DNA of 64,000 bases from Spinacia oleracea. Its lineage: Eukaryota > Streptophyta > Magnoliopsida > Caryophyllales > Amaranthaceae. The stretch lies in the NCBI RefSeq assembly GCF_020520425.1, contig NC_079492.1, forward strand, positions 113,433,157 to 113,497,156, in the 5' to 3' direction. The notes below the pieces were generated by a model that saw nothing but the letters and a program-made list of their open reading frames with translations, was not told the DNA's origin and made no database searches. A program made the translations under genes and the position numbers. Positions 35,407-47,218 of this stretch are shown one piece after another (within the stretch, counting starts at the first letter, position 1; every line of letters starts with the position of its first letter).

Positions 35407-36930
35407 TCACACCCCCGCAGTCGAAGCGGGAGGTTCCCGTACGCTGAGACTGTCCCGAAAATCATTGAAGAGTACGCGCGGAAGACCTTTAGTGAAAATG
35501 TCAGCAATTTGATAACGGGACGGAATATGGAGAACTCGAACATGCCCCTTAGCAACCTTTTCGCGAACAAAATGGATGTCCATCTCAATATGTTTAGTGC
35601 GTTGATGTTGAACGGGATTGCCGGAAAGATAAATCGCACTAACATTGTCACAATAGACTAGAGTAGCTTTGTGGATTGGATTATTGAGTTCTAAGAGAAG
35701 ATTACGGATCCAACAAGATTCAGAGACCACATTGGCTACCCCTCGATACTCTGCTTCGGCACTAGAGCGAGACAAAGTGGGCTGTCGTTTTGACGACCAA
35801 GAAATGAGATTATCTCCAAGAAAGACACAATATCCAGATGTGGAACGTCGGGTGTCCGGACAACCACCCCAATCCGCATCTGTATAAGAGACAAGACCAG
35901 AAGTAGAGGATTTGTACAAGTGCAGGCCAAGGGAGAGAGTACCTTGAATGTACCGAATAATGCGTTTCAAGGCTCGTAGGTGCTCATCACGAGGATCATG
36001 CATATGAAGGCAAACCTGTTGTACGGCATAAGAAATGTCTGGTCTGGTGAAAGTGAGATATTGAAGTGCACCGGCAAGACTGCGATACTGAGTAGGGTCA
36101 GCGCATTGTGGCCCGGAGGTGGCGCTGAGCTTCGAGTGAGTATCAACTGGGGTCGAGACCGGTGAACAAGATGACATACCTGCCCGCTCGATTATCTCCT
36201 CGGCATATGTACGCTGTGAAAGGAATAAGCCAGAAGCATGGCGGGTCACAGCAATGCCCAAAAAATAACTCAGAGGACCTAAGTCCTTCATATCAAATTT
36301 CGAGCTGAGAAGAGACATAATGTGTCGCCGAAGAGAATCAGAAGAAGCAGTGAGAATAATGTCATCAACATATAGCAAGATGTAAGCCGTTTCGGCACCA
36401 TGATGATAAATGAATAGAGAATGATCAGACTTGCTATGAGTGAAACCAATGGTGAAAACATAATCAGCAAACCTTTGGTACCATGCACGTGGAGCTTGTT
36501 TAAGACCATACAGAGACTTTTTCAACAAACACACATAATCTGGATGAGATGGGTCGCGGAAACCCATTGGTTGATGCATGTAGACAGTTTCTTGCAAGTG
36601 ACCATGTAAGAAAGCATTTTTGACATCGAGCTGATGAATGGGCCAAGACTTAGATAGAGCAATACTGAGAACCGACCGAATGGTGGCGGGCTTGACCACC
36701 GGGCTGAAAGTCTCGTAACAATCCACACCAACCTGTTAAGATTGCCCATCACCTACAAGACGGGCTTTATGCCGCTCAAAATCACCATTAGATTTACGTT
36801 TATGACGAAAAATCCATAAAGAGCGAATAATATTAACACCAACAGGACGAGGTACTAACTCCCATGTCTCATTTTTAATAAGAGCATTAAATTCATCTAA
36901 CATGGCATCTTTCCAATTCGGGTCGGACAA
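35407..36930 (-). pseudogene. Copia reverse transcriptase and RNase H
   Basis: Frame starts at about 36930 with NWKDAMLDEFNALIKNETWELV, has a TAA at 36736-36738, then runs unbroken to 35407. Visible RT landmarks are HQLDVKNAFLHG, LKQAPRAWY and the catalytic YVDDIILTAS. RNase H landmarks are YTDADWGGCPDTRRS, SSAEAEYRG and the terminal HIPSRYQIADIFTKGL. This frame differs by one base from the integrase frame, so a frameshift lies between 36930 and 37139. Confidence 0.92.
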
Positions 36931-37138
36931 GGCCGCCTTTGGGTTAATTACGAGGAATGGGTGAGATGGTAACCGTGGCGGACAAGTTTAGGGGGCGTTT
37001 GGGTTTAAAAATGCCATGAGATGAGCGTGTTGCCATGCGGTGTGTGGGCTGCACACGCGCCGGCACTGTGGACTGGGAGATAGGAGTTACGGGTGGGCCT
37101 GGAGATGTTGAGTCCAGCAAGGCTGGTGTAGGTGCAGG

Positions 37139-38212
37139 TTAGGCCGTGGGAGAGAGATCCAGTGGAGAGGGTGGATGTGTGTTTTGGGCTAAGGGAAGGG
37201 AGGGAGGTGGTAAAGGAGTAGTGGGCTGGGCCGGCTGGTGTGATGGGGCTGGAGGTGCCGTAGGAACTGGGCACAAGGGAGATGAAATCCCAAATTGCAG
37301 AAAGTCATACGAAGGATGAAAGTGAGTATTGGTTTCTGAAAATGGAAATTTGGTTTCATCGAAAATCACATGCCGGGAGATGATTATTTTACCACTCGAA
37401 ATGTCAAAACATTTATAACCCCGATGATTAGGAGGATAGCCCAAGAAAACACAAGGAAGGGACCGGGATTGTAACTTATTGATTGTTGTCGAAGGAATCA
37501 AGGGAAAACATAAGCACCCGAAGACTCGTAAATGAGAGTAGGAGGGATCTTTAAGATAAAGGAGCTGAGTGGGTGACTTGTGTTTTAGGAGTTTGGTGGG
37601 CAAGATGTTTAGGAGATAGGTGGCCATTTGAAGCGCATGATGTCAAAAAGAGGGAGGCATGGAGGAATGCGCAAGGAGAGTCCGAATTAAATTAGTAATT
37701 GTTCGAATTTTTCTCTCAGCCTTGCCGTTTTGTGAAGAGGTATGGGGGCAAGAGAAACGGAAAGTCATACCATTTTTCGAACAAAATAACTTAAAAGAAT
37801 TATTGTCATATTCCCGCCCATTGTCACATTGAAAACATTTAATTTTCCGTTCGAATTGAGTGTGGATGAAATTACTGAATTGCAGAAATGTGGAATAAAC
37901 TTGGGATTTAGCACCTAAGGGAAATGTCCACAGAAAATTCGTAAAATCATCCAAAAATAAGATGTAATATTTGTGACCGGCAGAACTTAAAACCGGGGAG
38001 GTCCATAGATCACTATGACAAATATCAAATGGCAGTAAAGTACGAGAAATAGAGTCGTAGAATGGCAACTTAATATTTTTACCAAACACACAAGATTGAC
38101 AAATAGAAGAGTTTGAAGTGCGATTACAATCAATAAGTTTATTATTTTTGAGAGAATTAAAAACTAAGGATCTCGGATGACCCAATCGGGCGTGCCATAG
38201 AGCAGGAGACAA
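37139..38212 (-). pseudogene. Copia integrase region
   Basis: One frame containing the GAG-pre-integrase block (ALWHARLGHPRS), a zinc-binding CQSCVFGK, and the integrase core with D in HSDLW, D in CDNGREY and E in QNGKAERKIR. An in-frame TGA at 37643-37645 splits core from C-terminal region, which continues in the same frame (LRVFGCLCFPL, FLGYPPNHRGYKCFD) into a Pro/Thr-rich linker. Confidence 0.9.
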
Positions 38213-39297
38213 GGCAGTGAAGGCGGAAGGATTTGTGGCTCGATTTTAATATCAGTAGGAACATAAATGGATGGACTGTGAGCCGAATAAGCTTGTTGGG
38301 GACGGGAACCAAGAATGCCAGGCTGCCTCGGAGCTATGCTACGTGCTGGCTGCATGGGGGTAAGGGCAAGGGGGGACTTGCCAATTCTGCTGCTGTTGAG
38401 GCACATGGGGAACCCACTGCCAGGAACCCCAAGATTGCGGCGCCTGCTGCTGACCACCGCCGGTCTGAGCCCCGGAGGAGTTGCCGCCGTTGTTACCACC
38501 CCTGTGCTTTCCCCGGCCACCCCTCTTACCACCGTTATGGCCGCGATTTCCATTATTACCGCCGCGGCGAGGTTGATTCGAACGATTAAAATTGTTTGGG
38601 GCACCGTCCGAATCGTCATGGTGGTTAGTGGTAAGGAGAGCCGTGGCGTCGACAGTAGCGCCGTCTCCGGCCTGGTGTGCTTTGCGCTTTTCCTCCATAC
38701 AGAGGCTGGACCGTGCTTCTGTGAATGAGGGAAGGGGTTTTGCTCGTGATAAATTGATGGCCATACCATCATAGTTTGCATTTAGCCCAGCAATTAGTCG
38801 CAAAACGAGCCTGTTGTTAGACACCGGAGCACCGACGCCGGCAAGTTGGTCAGCTAGGGTTTTCAATTCAAGGCAATAGGAGTCCATGTTAGGGAAGTTG
38901 TCTAGTTTAACGGCGTTAAACTGTTGTTCCAGGTATACGGCACGAGAAATTTCATTGTCCTGAAAGATGAGACGAAGGCTCTTCCAGGCCTTCATGGCAG
39001 TGGTGTCAGGAACTATAATCGTGCTCAGGAGGTCATGAGAAATCGTACCATATATCCATTGGAGGACGGCAGCGTCGAGACGGTTCCATTCAGCAATTTC
39101 AGCTTCGGTTTTCGCCGTGGTGGAGTCGCCGGCGGCTGATGGAGCAGGGGCAATGATATGGTCGATGACTCGGTGGACTCGACAATGAAGTTTGAAGAGT
39201 TCTGCCCAATGAGAGTATTGGCCCTTGTCCAATTCCAAAACAATGGGGACGACATTTTTGATATTGGAGAGAGAGTAGCATGAGAGGTGTCAGCCAT
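38156..39297 (-). pseudogene. Copia Gag, frameshifted
   Basis: Begins MADTSHATLSPISK at 39297 and shifts frame by one base near 39255 into the main gag frame (39238-38339), which carries the UBN2-type gag domain (W..L...F..NEISRAVYLEQQF... region). The C-terminal part is rich in Gly, Asn, Arg and Gln and lacks a CCHC zinc knuckle. A second frameshift near 38340 leads into the frame ending at 38164. The aspartic protease that should follow is missing; the sequence jumps near 38245 straight into the pre-integrase region. Confidence 0.85.
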
Positions 39298-39525
39298 GGT
39301 GGGATAAAGGAAGAAGGAGGACGAAAGAGGAAGAAGGGAGGGCGGCAGAACTGCTAGGGTTCAGGAAAGGGGGCCTGATACCATGTAGGAAATTATCCTT
39401 GAGATTATTATTGATTGTACGGGAGTATTTATACAAGTGTATACAAGAGATACTAGGGTTTACAAAGTATTCTATTTACTATAAATAACAATGCATAAAA
39501 TATTTACAATATATTTATCATGGAA

Positions 39526-40868
39526 GGTGAAAAGAACAAGACCATTGGAAATAGTATATATACGTGGAATAGTATTATTTGTGAAAGTCATCTAGTTCAC
39601 AAATTGGAAGTACTCACAAAATTTATTGTTTCAACGGTTTCATAAACCAAATAAAACATCATTTGTCACACTATGCCAACCATTTATAATTAAGAACATA
39701 CATTATGACAATATTAACAGAAGATCCTTAACTATAGTTGTTATGATATATCCTTCCCTCCAAAAAAAATTGTTATGATAAATCTGGAACTTTCTCTAAT
39801 AAGACCATATGCATTCTTGACCCTTGGTCAAGTGCAAAATATTTTCTCTCTCATACTTCCCCTTCTTCCACCTCATATTCTACTAAGTTGACATATCTAT
39901 TACTCTAACCTCTTATTTTTCTTCTACAATCTTGACCCAAGGTCATCATCATTCTCTCACATACTTTCTACATATACTCAACTCAAATTCTTTCTCCAAC
40001 ACAATTACGAATTTTTAAAACTAATAAATATTCTGTTGAATAATAGATATATAATCTGTAAAAAAAAAATGGTATTTTTGTTAATGATAATAATCAAATA
40101 TTTAATATATATTGAAAAAAAAATCTTAAAATAAGGTGTTGTAAGAAAAGTTAGAAATGAAAATAATGGTGCATCTCAACCAGCAAACTAGTATAGAAAC
40201 ATTTATTTTTAGGCCAATATATAACTTGACAAGGGGTCAGGTTTCTGACTTGGGTCAAGTACCACCCTTACTTGACATATGCAAGCAATCAACATTGTGA
40301 AGATTTTGCCCAATCAACCTTCACTTGACAGGAGCCTCAAGTCAAGGATGTTTGTGCTCTAAAAGTGTTTCAAATGTAAACTAGTCATGTAAAGATAGGA
40401 GAAAGGAAATATTTCATAAACATTAGGTACGGAGTCAACTTAAGTGCAGCACAAAATTTTGAAGAATACACATATTTAGAGATAGATTAACATTACCAAT
40501 TTACCACAAACACTGTCATTGGATGTTCTTTTACAAAATTGCACATAAACTCGAATCAATAACAGGCCGTAAAATAATGTTCAAAAAATCATGAATCGTT
40601 GAGGAAGGAATATCAACCATAGCAAGTTTCTACCACGAATATGAGCAAATTTGCTTACTGACCCCATTAAGCTTAATCAGCTTATTAGGTTGGATTCTTT
40701 CCGACAATTAGTTGGTTGGGTTGAACCGTTGAACCTTCTACCAAAAAAACACTGCACAACAGATACTTTCAACGTTCTGTTAGTAATGCCTCATATGCAT
40801 TGGTCGAATGAATGGGTTTAACAATTGTACGGAGCAACATTAAAAACAATTAACCAATCATTTTGACA
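39526..40868. other. AT-rich spacer
   Basis: No gene. Two regions containing CTTGACCCTTGGTCAAG and CTTGGGTCAAG (near 39818 and 40250) could be ends of a diverged miniature element, but I could not define boundaries. Confidence 0.35.
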
Positions 40869-40877
40869 AAAATCTAA

Positions 40878-42570
40878 GGAGAAATTACTTTCAATAATCC
40901 AACCTTTCGACGATTTTTCGTTAATTAATAATCCAACCTATTAATTACTCCTCCGTATTTATTTAACAGATACACTTGGTCGGGCACGGGTATTAAGAAA
41001 AAGAATTGAATGAAATAAAGTAATAAAACAAGTGGGGTTGAGTAGCTATTTTAATAAGAAAAACAAATGGGGACCATGTCATTTTAGGGAGCGGGGTTGG
41101 GGTGGGGTGTAAATATACTCCCTCCGTCCCTTAATACTCGCACCGTTTTGATTTTTTGCACTATTCACATAATTCACTTTGACCCTATTTTATTTATAAT
41201 ATATGAAAACAAAGGTTAATATATAATATATTGTTGGCTTCATCATAATATATATTTTCAAAATATTAATATTTTTATAAGTTTTTATAATATGTGGTTA
41301 AAAATATTGGTAGTCAAAGTTGTGCATTGGCAAACGTGTCCAGTTAAAACGGTGCGAGTATTAAGGGACGGAGGGAGTATTATTTAATTAGATGGTGGGG
41401 TTGATAATTTACTAAAAATAGCAAGCGGTCTCTTAAATAAATACGGCCGGAAAAGACAAGTGTATCCTTAAATAAATACAGAGGGAGTATTATCTATTAA
41501 TCCAACCTTTACACCCTATTGAACCCAAATGACCGAAAATCGGTAAAGAAGGTCAACTTTCTGTTTCCCTCCCCGTAGCTGCTGCCAGCCCAACCAGAAA
41601 ATCAGCCCCATCCAAAATATCTTATCCCCGCCTCCCTGAAAAAACAACCCACCCTCGAAACCCCCTATCTCCACCATCTTCATCAACTCCAACCCCAACC
41701 AAACCAATCTCTCATCAAAATCGACCAAATTCATTGTCCTTGCCGCCGCAACAAGCATGAGAAGACGGGGAGAGAAATCCGCATCTCCTCAAGCCCAAAC
41801 TACCACATTGCGTCGCAACCATACCCACCAAATTTCCCGCCTCCAGCAAGCCTAGCTGCACAACACCTGTGCCACCAGGACTCGTCGGAATGTCGTACCC
41901 ACACCAGAAATTTCAGAATTTTCGAGTGAATTTGGGAAACATATAGACAACCTTTTTTGGATTTTAGGCATGAATTAGAGTAATCGGTGTTAAATATCAA
42001 ACAAAATAAACTTATTTAACAACATAGCATATGAAATCAAAGGTTTTACATCTAAACAAAAAAAATTGGGACTTGTGGTGTTCTGTTGTAGGTGGTGGCT
42101 TAAGATGGTGGTAGTGGAGCTAGGAGGTGTTGTGGGGTGTGTTGAAGGGGTGGTGGTGTTGCTGGAGTTATTACTGGCGATCATTGTTGTTTTTCGTAGG
42201 AATTAAATGTTGAAGATCATCATATACGAAATATTACTTTCCTTGTTGGTGCTGAGGGAGGAGGAAGTAAAGAGGAAGGAATGAAAAAAACAGAATGAAG
42301 AAAGGAGGAAAAGAAAAGAGAAGAAAAGGAAAAAGAAAATTATATATTTTTCAAAAGTAAAAATAAATTATAGCAAATTGTTGCATTACACGTGTACATA
42401 TTACCGGTTGTATCAGGTTGGTAACCGATTATGTGCAATAAAAGTTAACGGGATGTAAAGGTTGGATTATTAGATAATAATTCATAGGTTGGATTATTAG
42501 ATAATAATTCATAGGTTGGATTATTAACGGAAAATCGTCGAAATGTTGGATTATTTAAAGTAATTTTTCC
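40878..42570. mobile_element. Mutator-like non-autonomous element, 9-bp TSD
   Basis: AAAATCTAA flanks both ends (40869-40877, 42571-42579). Ends are long inverted repeats starting GGAGAAATTAC / GGAAAAATTAC and continuing through AATCCAACCTTTCGACGATTTT. The right end carries a tandem repeat of about 27 bp containing TAGGTTGGATTATTAGATAA (42456-42535). A Stowaway MITE is inserted at 41118-41377. The remaining interior (41500-42300) has short ORFs on the minus strand but no transposase; a captured host fragment is possible. The ends resemble the 353-bp element at 3776-4128. Confidence 0.85.
41118..41377. mobile_element. Stowaway MITE nested in the Mutator-like element
   Basis: Starts CTCCCTCCGTCCCTTAATAC and ends with its reverse complement, flanked by TA on both sides. 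The two 34-bp ends are almost perfect inverted repeats, so insertion is probably recent. 260 bp. Confidence 0.93.
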
Positions 42571-43119
42571 AAAATCTAATCTAATATATATATAAAAATG
42601 AGGCATATTTGCTGAAATATTAGAGCGCCACCTAGGATTACTATTGGTTTCGGCCAATGAAAAATAAGATTTCTAATTTATTTTTGAATTAAAAAAAATC
42701 AAGTGTCACGTAGATATTTTAATTAATTAATTATCCAAAATCAAACACTCTAATAATTAAAAAATAAATCTAAAATAAAAATCATCCAAAATCAAACACT
42801 AATCTAGATTAAAATTCATCCAAAATCAAACACTAATCTAAAATAAAATTCAATCTAAAATCAAAGACTAATCCAATATTAGAGCGCAACGTAGAAAATC
42901 TAATGCTTTCGGCCAATGAAAAAAAAATTGGAAATTATTTCTGAATTTAAAAAGTCAAGTGGACGTAGATAAATAATTAGGCGTCACATAGATATTTTTA
43001 TTAATTAATTATTAATATTACGCATATACAATTTCATCCAAAATCAAACACTCTAATAATTAAAAAATAAATCTATAATGAAATTCAATCCAAAATCAAA
43101 AAAAAAATCTAATCTAATA

Positions 43120-43372
43120 CTTCCTCCGTTCCGGAAATATTGCACCATTTGTTTTTTACACTATTCACACTACGACTTTGACAAATTTTTGTGATTTGTA
43201 CGTAATGAAATTTTATTCATGTGAGGTCATGTTAGATCCGTATCGATATATATTTTCTAAATATTAATTTTTTATAATTTTTACTTAGACACAATTTGAG
43301 ATATTAAGAGTGAAAGTAATGGTTAGAAGAGTAAAAGTCAACCATGGTGCGATATATCTGGAACGGAGGAAG
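43120..43372. mobile_element. Stowaway-like MITE in the Helitron array
   Basis: Left end CTTCCTCCGTTCCGGAAATA, right end reverse complement CTTCCTCCGTTCCAGATATA, with TA on both sides. 253 bp, non-coding. Confidence 0.9.
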
Positions 43373-44278
43373 TATATAAATATAGAAGTTGGTATATATA
43401 GGAGCTTTATTTTAACTTAACAATTTAATAAAATTCGTGCATCGCACGGGCTAAAATTTAATTACTAATATATGTAACTTCATCTAAAATCAATCACTCT
43501 AATAATTAGAAAATAAATCTAAAATTAAATTTATCAAGAATTAAACACTAATATAAAATTAAATAAATAAAAATCAATTTAAAATCAAACATTAATCCAA
43601 TATTAGAGGGCCATGTAGGAAATCTAATGGTTTCCGCCAATGAAAAATAAGATTTCAAATTTAATTTTGAATTAAAAAAGTCGAGTGCCACGTAGATAAA
43701 TAATTAAGTGTCACGTAGATATTTTTATTAATTATTTATTAATATTACGCATATACAATTTCATCAAAAACAAACATTCTCATAATTTTAAAAAAAATCT
43801 AAAATGAAATTCAAAAAGTAATCTAATCTAATATATAAAAGTGGTATATACATAAAATTTATATTTAAACATAACAATTTAATAGAATCCGTGCATCGCA
43901 CGGGCTAAAATCTAGTATATATATATATATACAAAGGAGGCATATTTGATGAAATATAAAAGCGCCACCTAGGATTAATATTGGTTTCGGCAAATGAAGA
44001 ATAAGATTTCTAATTTATTTTTGAATTAAAAAAAAATCAAGTGCCATGTAGATAATTAATTAGGTTCCACGTAGATATTTCAATTAATTAATTACTTATA
44101 TATACAACTCCATCCTAAATCAAACACTCTAATAATTAAAAAATAAATCTAAAATAAAATTCATCCAAAATCAAAAACTAATCTAAAATAAAATTCATCC
44201 AAAATCAAACACTAATCTAAAATAAAATTCAATCCAAAATCAAACACTAATCCAATATTAGAGCGCCACGTAGGAAAC

Positions 44279-44941
44279 AGGAATGGCAATGGATCAGACT
44301 CGGGTCGGATGTAGTAAAATCCATATCCGATCCATTTAAAATTCGGACTCCAAAATTGCATCCATACCCAAATCAATTTACAATTCGGACTCTAAAATTG
44401 CATCCATATCCATATCCATATCCATATCCACATCCATATCCATTTAAAATTCGGACTCCAAAATTGCATCCATATCCAAAACCGAATCCATAGCTAAATC
44501 CGAATCATGCGTTAACTTTACTTACATAGAACTTGTATTTTTTTTAATTTAAACTAATTTAGGAAATACAAACTTTTATATAAATCGGATTTAGAAATCC
44601 TATTTCTCATTTACCAAAATCTAATTAGTTTCTAATAAATTAATAAATTACCAATATATGTGTTTTCATCAAATATATTAGATTATATTGGGAACTTCCT
44701 TTTAAAAAAAAGTTATTTACGAAAAATAATACACTTTGAAATAATTTCAGGTCGAATTCGCACTCGGATTCGAATTGGGGTCAAAGTCTCTGCAGACTCC
44801 ATATCCGATCCATATCCATTCGGATTCGGATGTTTTTAATCGGATTCGGATTCGGACTTTTTTTTCTCGGATTCGGATCGAATATTTTCCTTCGGATCGG
44901 GTCGGACTCAGTTCGGATTCGGATGTGATTGTCATCCCTAG
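44279..44941. mobile_element. hAT-like element with CATATC / GGATTCGGATTC arrays
   Basis: TAGGAAAC flanks both sides (44271-44278, 44942-44949) and removing the insert restores continuity of the Helitron module. Ends are imperfect inverted repeats (AGGAATGGCAA against reverse complement AGGGATGACAA). Subterminal parts contain short tandem arrays of ATCCATATCC and of GGATTCGGATTC in inverted arrangement, parallel to the element at 16332-16879. Confidence 0.7.
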
Positions 44942-45382
44942 TAGGAAACCTAATGCTTTCGGCCAATGAAAAATAATATTTTGAAATTATTTTTGAATTA
45001 AAAAAGTTGAGTGCCATGTAGATATATATTTTTATTAATTAATTATTAATATTACGCATATACAATTTCATCCAAAATAAAACACTCTAATAATTAAAAA
45101 ATAAATCTAAAATGAAATTTAATCCAAAATCCAAAATAATCAAATCTAATATATAAATATAGTAGTTGGTATATATAGAAGTTTTATTTTAACTTAACAA
45201 TTTATTAGAATTCGTGCATCACACGGGCTAAAATCTAGTAATAAAATAAAACTAACCAAACTAAATGTATCAGAGTTTTTTTTTTTAAAGAAAAAACTCA
45301 CGTCAGTTCATTTTATTGTTTTATACGTGGTTAAAACTTATTATTTACTATTAATTAATTATATAATATTTATTATTAAGTA

Positions 45383-45603
45383 CTGTTCCCTCCTGTCCCA
45401 CAATTATGTTTCAGTTTCTATTTTTCACGTTTGTTAATACACATTTTATATCATTTTTATCTCCAATTATACATTACTGTAGTAAACAAAACCCCACATG
45501 AATATGTTTATTCCTTATATATTGAAAAGATATTAGACAATTATTTTCAATTGTGAATAGTGTCAAAATCTTAAACAGGAACATCATTGTGGAACGGAGG
45601 GAG
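45383..45603. mobile_element. Stowaway-like MITE
   Basis: Left end CTGTTCCCTCCTGTCCCACAAT and right end (reverse complement CTCCCTCCGTTCCACAATG) pair, with TA on both sides. 221 bp. The following 45604-45840 is AT-rich sequence with ATTATTAATTA repeats. Confidence 0.8.
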
Positions 45604-45848
45604 TATAATTTATTATTAATTACTATAATTTATTACGAATTATTATTAATTATTTAATCATTAATTATTAAATTATTTATAATTAATTATTAATTATTTA
45701 TTACGGAGTATTTGTTATTCATTATTTATCGTTTATTGTTTACTGCTAATTGTTTATTATTTATTACTTATTTCAATTCAGTATTATTCAGTTAAATTTA
45801 GTTCAATTAAGTTAAATTAAGTTAAGTTAAGTTCAGACCAATTGCTTG

Positions 45849-46027
45849 TTGTTCAGTAGTGTATAAGCTTATTTCAAAGATTCTTACTTCAAGAATGCAT
45901 AGTGTGATTGGTAAAGTTGTAAAATTCTCTCAAGATGGTTTTATTCCTGGTAGGGCTATCTCTGATAATATCCTATTAGCTTGTGAGCTAGTTAAGGGTT
46001 TCAGACATTTTGCCAATGAGATCCTGT
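45849..46027 (+). pseudogene. LINE reverse transcriptase fragment (N-terminal)
   Basis: An open frame reads KLISKILTSRMHSVIGKVV then QDGFIPGRAISDNILLACEL, the finger-region block of plant L1-type LINE RT. It breaks off near 46027 and the next LINE segment starts with endonuclease sequence, so it comes from a different or rearranged copy. Confidence 0.8.
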
Positions 46028-46055
46028 ATGGCTAAATGCAGCTTGACTAAAGTTA

Positions 46056-47218
46056 AAACAATGGGTAGACACTATACCTGGAATAACAAACAGGAGGATT
46101 CTTCTAGAATCTTTACTATAATTGATAGAGGACTATCTAATGCATCTTGAGATGATATGTTCCCCATAGCTGAAGCAGTGTTCTTCTTATCTGAAGGAAA
46201 TTATGATCATTGCCCCATGATTTTGAGCACTTTCCCCTCAGGTAAGGCAAAGAAACCTTTTAGGTTCTATAATATGTGGACCTCATCCCCTGAGTTCCTC
46301 CCTATAGTTACCAAGCACTGGCAACAGTTTGTATATGGGTGTCCAATGTTTAGAATTATCCAGAAGTTTAAGTGGATAAAATAGGACCTCAGACTCCTGA
46401 ACAAGGCTGGATTCAGTGATGTTGAAGCAGTTAAAGTTCAATTACAAAAAAAAGTTAGCTGATGTGCAGGACAAGATGCATTAAGAAAAAACCATTGTTG
46501 CAGCTTACAGAATAGCCCATAACAACTACCTTTCCTTTCTTCACCAAACTGCAAAAGTTCACTGGTTGGAGAAGAGGGGTGAGAAAAGCAGAGCATTCAA
46601 CTAAAGTATCAAACAGAGAAGAAAATACAACACAATTCACTCTATCCAATCAGCCAATGGAGTATGGGCGAACTCAGTTGAGGCAATCCAACTGCTTTCC
46701 TTGACTTGTATAGGGGACTTTTTAGTTCAAACATGGCTGCCAGGACCCCAATCAAAAAAGCTATTATGGACAGGGGCCCAGGAAGTTATCCTGCAACTTC
46801 ACAGTGAGTGATATCAAAAGATTCATAAATGATATGCCAAGCAACAAGATCCCTGGGCTAGATGGCTTTAACAGTCAATTTTTCAAACACACGTGGGATA
46901 TTATCAAAACTGACCTTCACGCTGTTGTCAATGACTTCTTCTGGGAAAATGCTGAAGGAAATCGATGTAACCTCCATTACATTGATTGCCAAGGTCAGTG
47001 TGCCTTATGCTGTAGGAGATTTCAGACGCATAGCATGCTGCTGTGTGCTTTACAAGTGTATCTCTAAATTACTGTGTGAGAAACTGGGTGAGGTGCTTCC
47101 TGAGCTGATATTATTTAACACAACCATGGGGCTTTCGTGCTTTTGTTTCAGGCAGATCCATTCTTCATAAAGTTTTTGTGTGTCAAGATATCATCAAAAT
47201 GTACAGGAAGGGTCAACC
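46056..47218 (+). pseudogene. LINE remnant: endonuclease C-terminus to RT
   Basis: Starts with the endonuclease C-terminal block (GRHYTWNNKQ, then IIDRGLSN, EGNYDHCPM). After many stops and frameshifts it reaches RT blocks: a PGLDGFNSQFFK segment near 46852, then IACCCVLYKCISKLLCEKLG and the equivalent of an AFV.GRSI block near 47135-47170. It ends at 47218, where gypsy element B begins. Not functional. Confidence 0.8.

Larger units (their letters stand above)
35273..39520 (-). mobile_element. Ty1/copia retrotransposon with identical short LTRs
   Basis: Two 137-bp LTRs (35273-35409 and 39384-39520, TGTAGG...TTATCA) look identical by eye and are flanked by TGGAA (35268-35272, 39521-39525). 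On the minus strand TGGTATCAGGCC (39372-39383) directly adjoins the 5' LTR as a tRNA-Met primer-binding site and a GCGGGGGTG purine tract adjoins the 3' LTR. Total 4248 bp. The order of domains (Gag, integrase, RT, RNase H) is copia-type. Gag is frameshifted, the protease is deleted and several stops interrupt pol, so this copy cannot move on its own proteins. Confidence 0.95.
42580..45238 (+). repeat. Array of Helitron-like units
   Basis: Three units end in a hairpin CCGTGC-ATC-GCACGG followed by GCTAAAATCTAG and T: at 43888-43915, 45211-45238 (one mismatch) and a degenerate one at 43435-43459. This is the hairpin-plus-CTAG 3' end of plant Helitrons. A module with GCGCCAC(C/G)TAGGA and TTTCGGCCAATGAAAAATAAG recurs near 42625, 42883, 43607, 43960 and 44262. 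TCTAATATATAAA-like starts occur before units. No helicase; an hAT and a Stowaway element are nested inside. Confidence 0.6.

Noticed and set aside
38315..38774. Plus-strand ORFs of 60-137 codons opposite the copia gag
   Set aside because: Antisense shadows of the Gly/Arg-rich gag C-terminus.
42600..45238. Regularly repeated modules suggesting a CRISPR-like array
   Set aside because: Units are long, diverged and irregularly spaced with Helitron-type ends in a plant genome.
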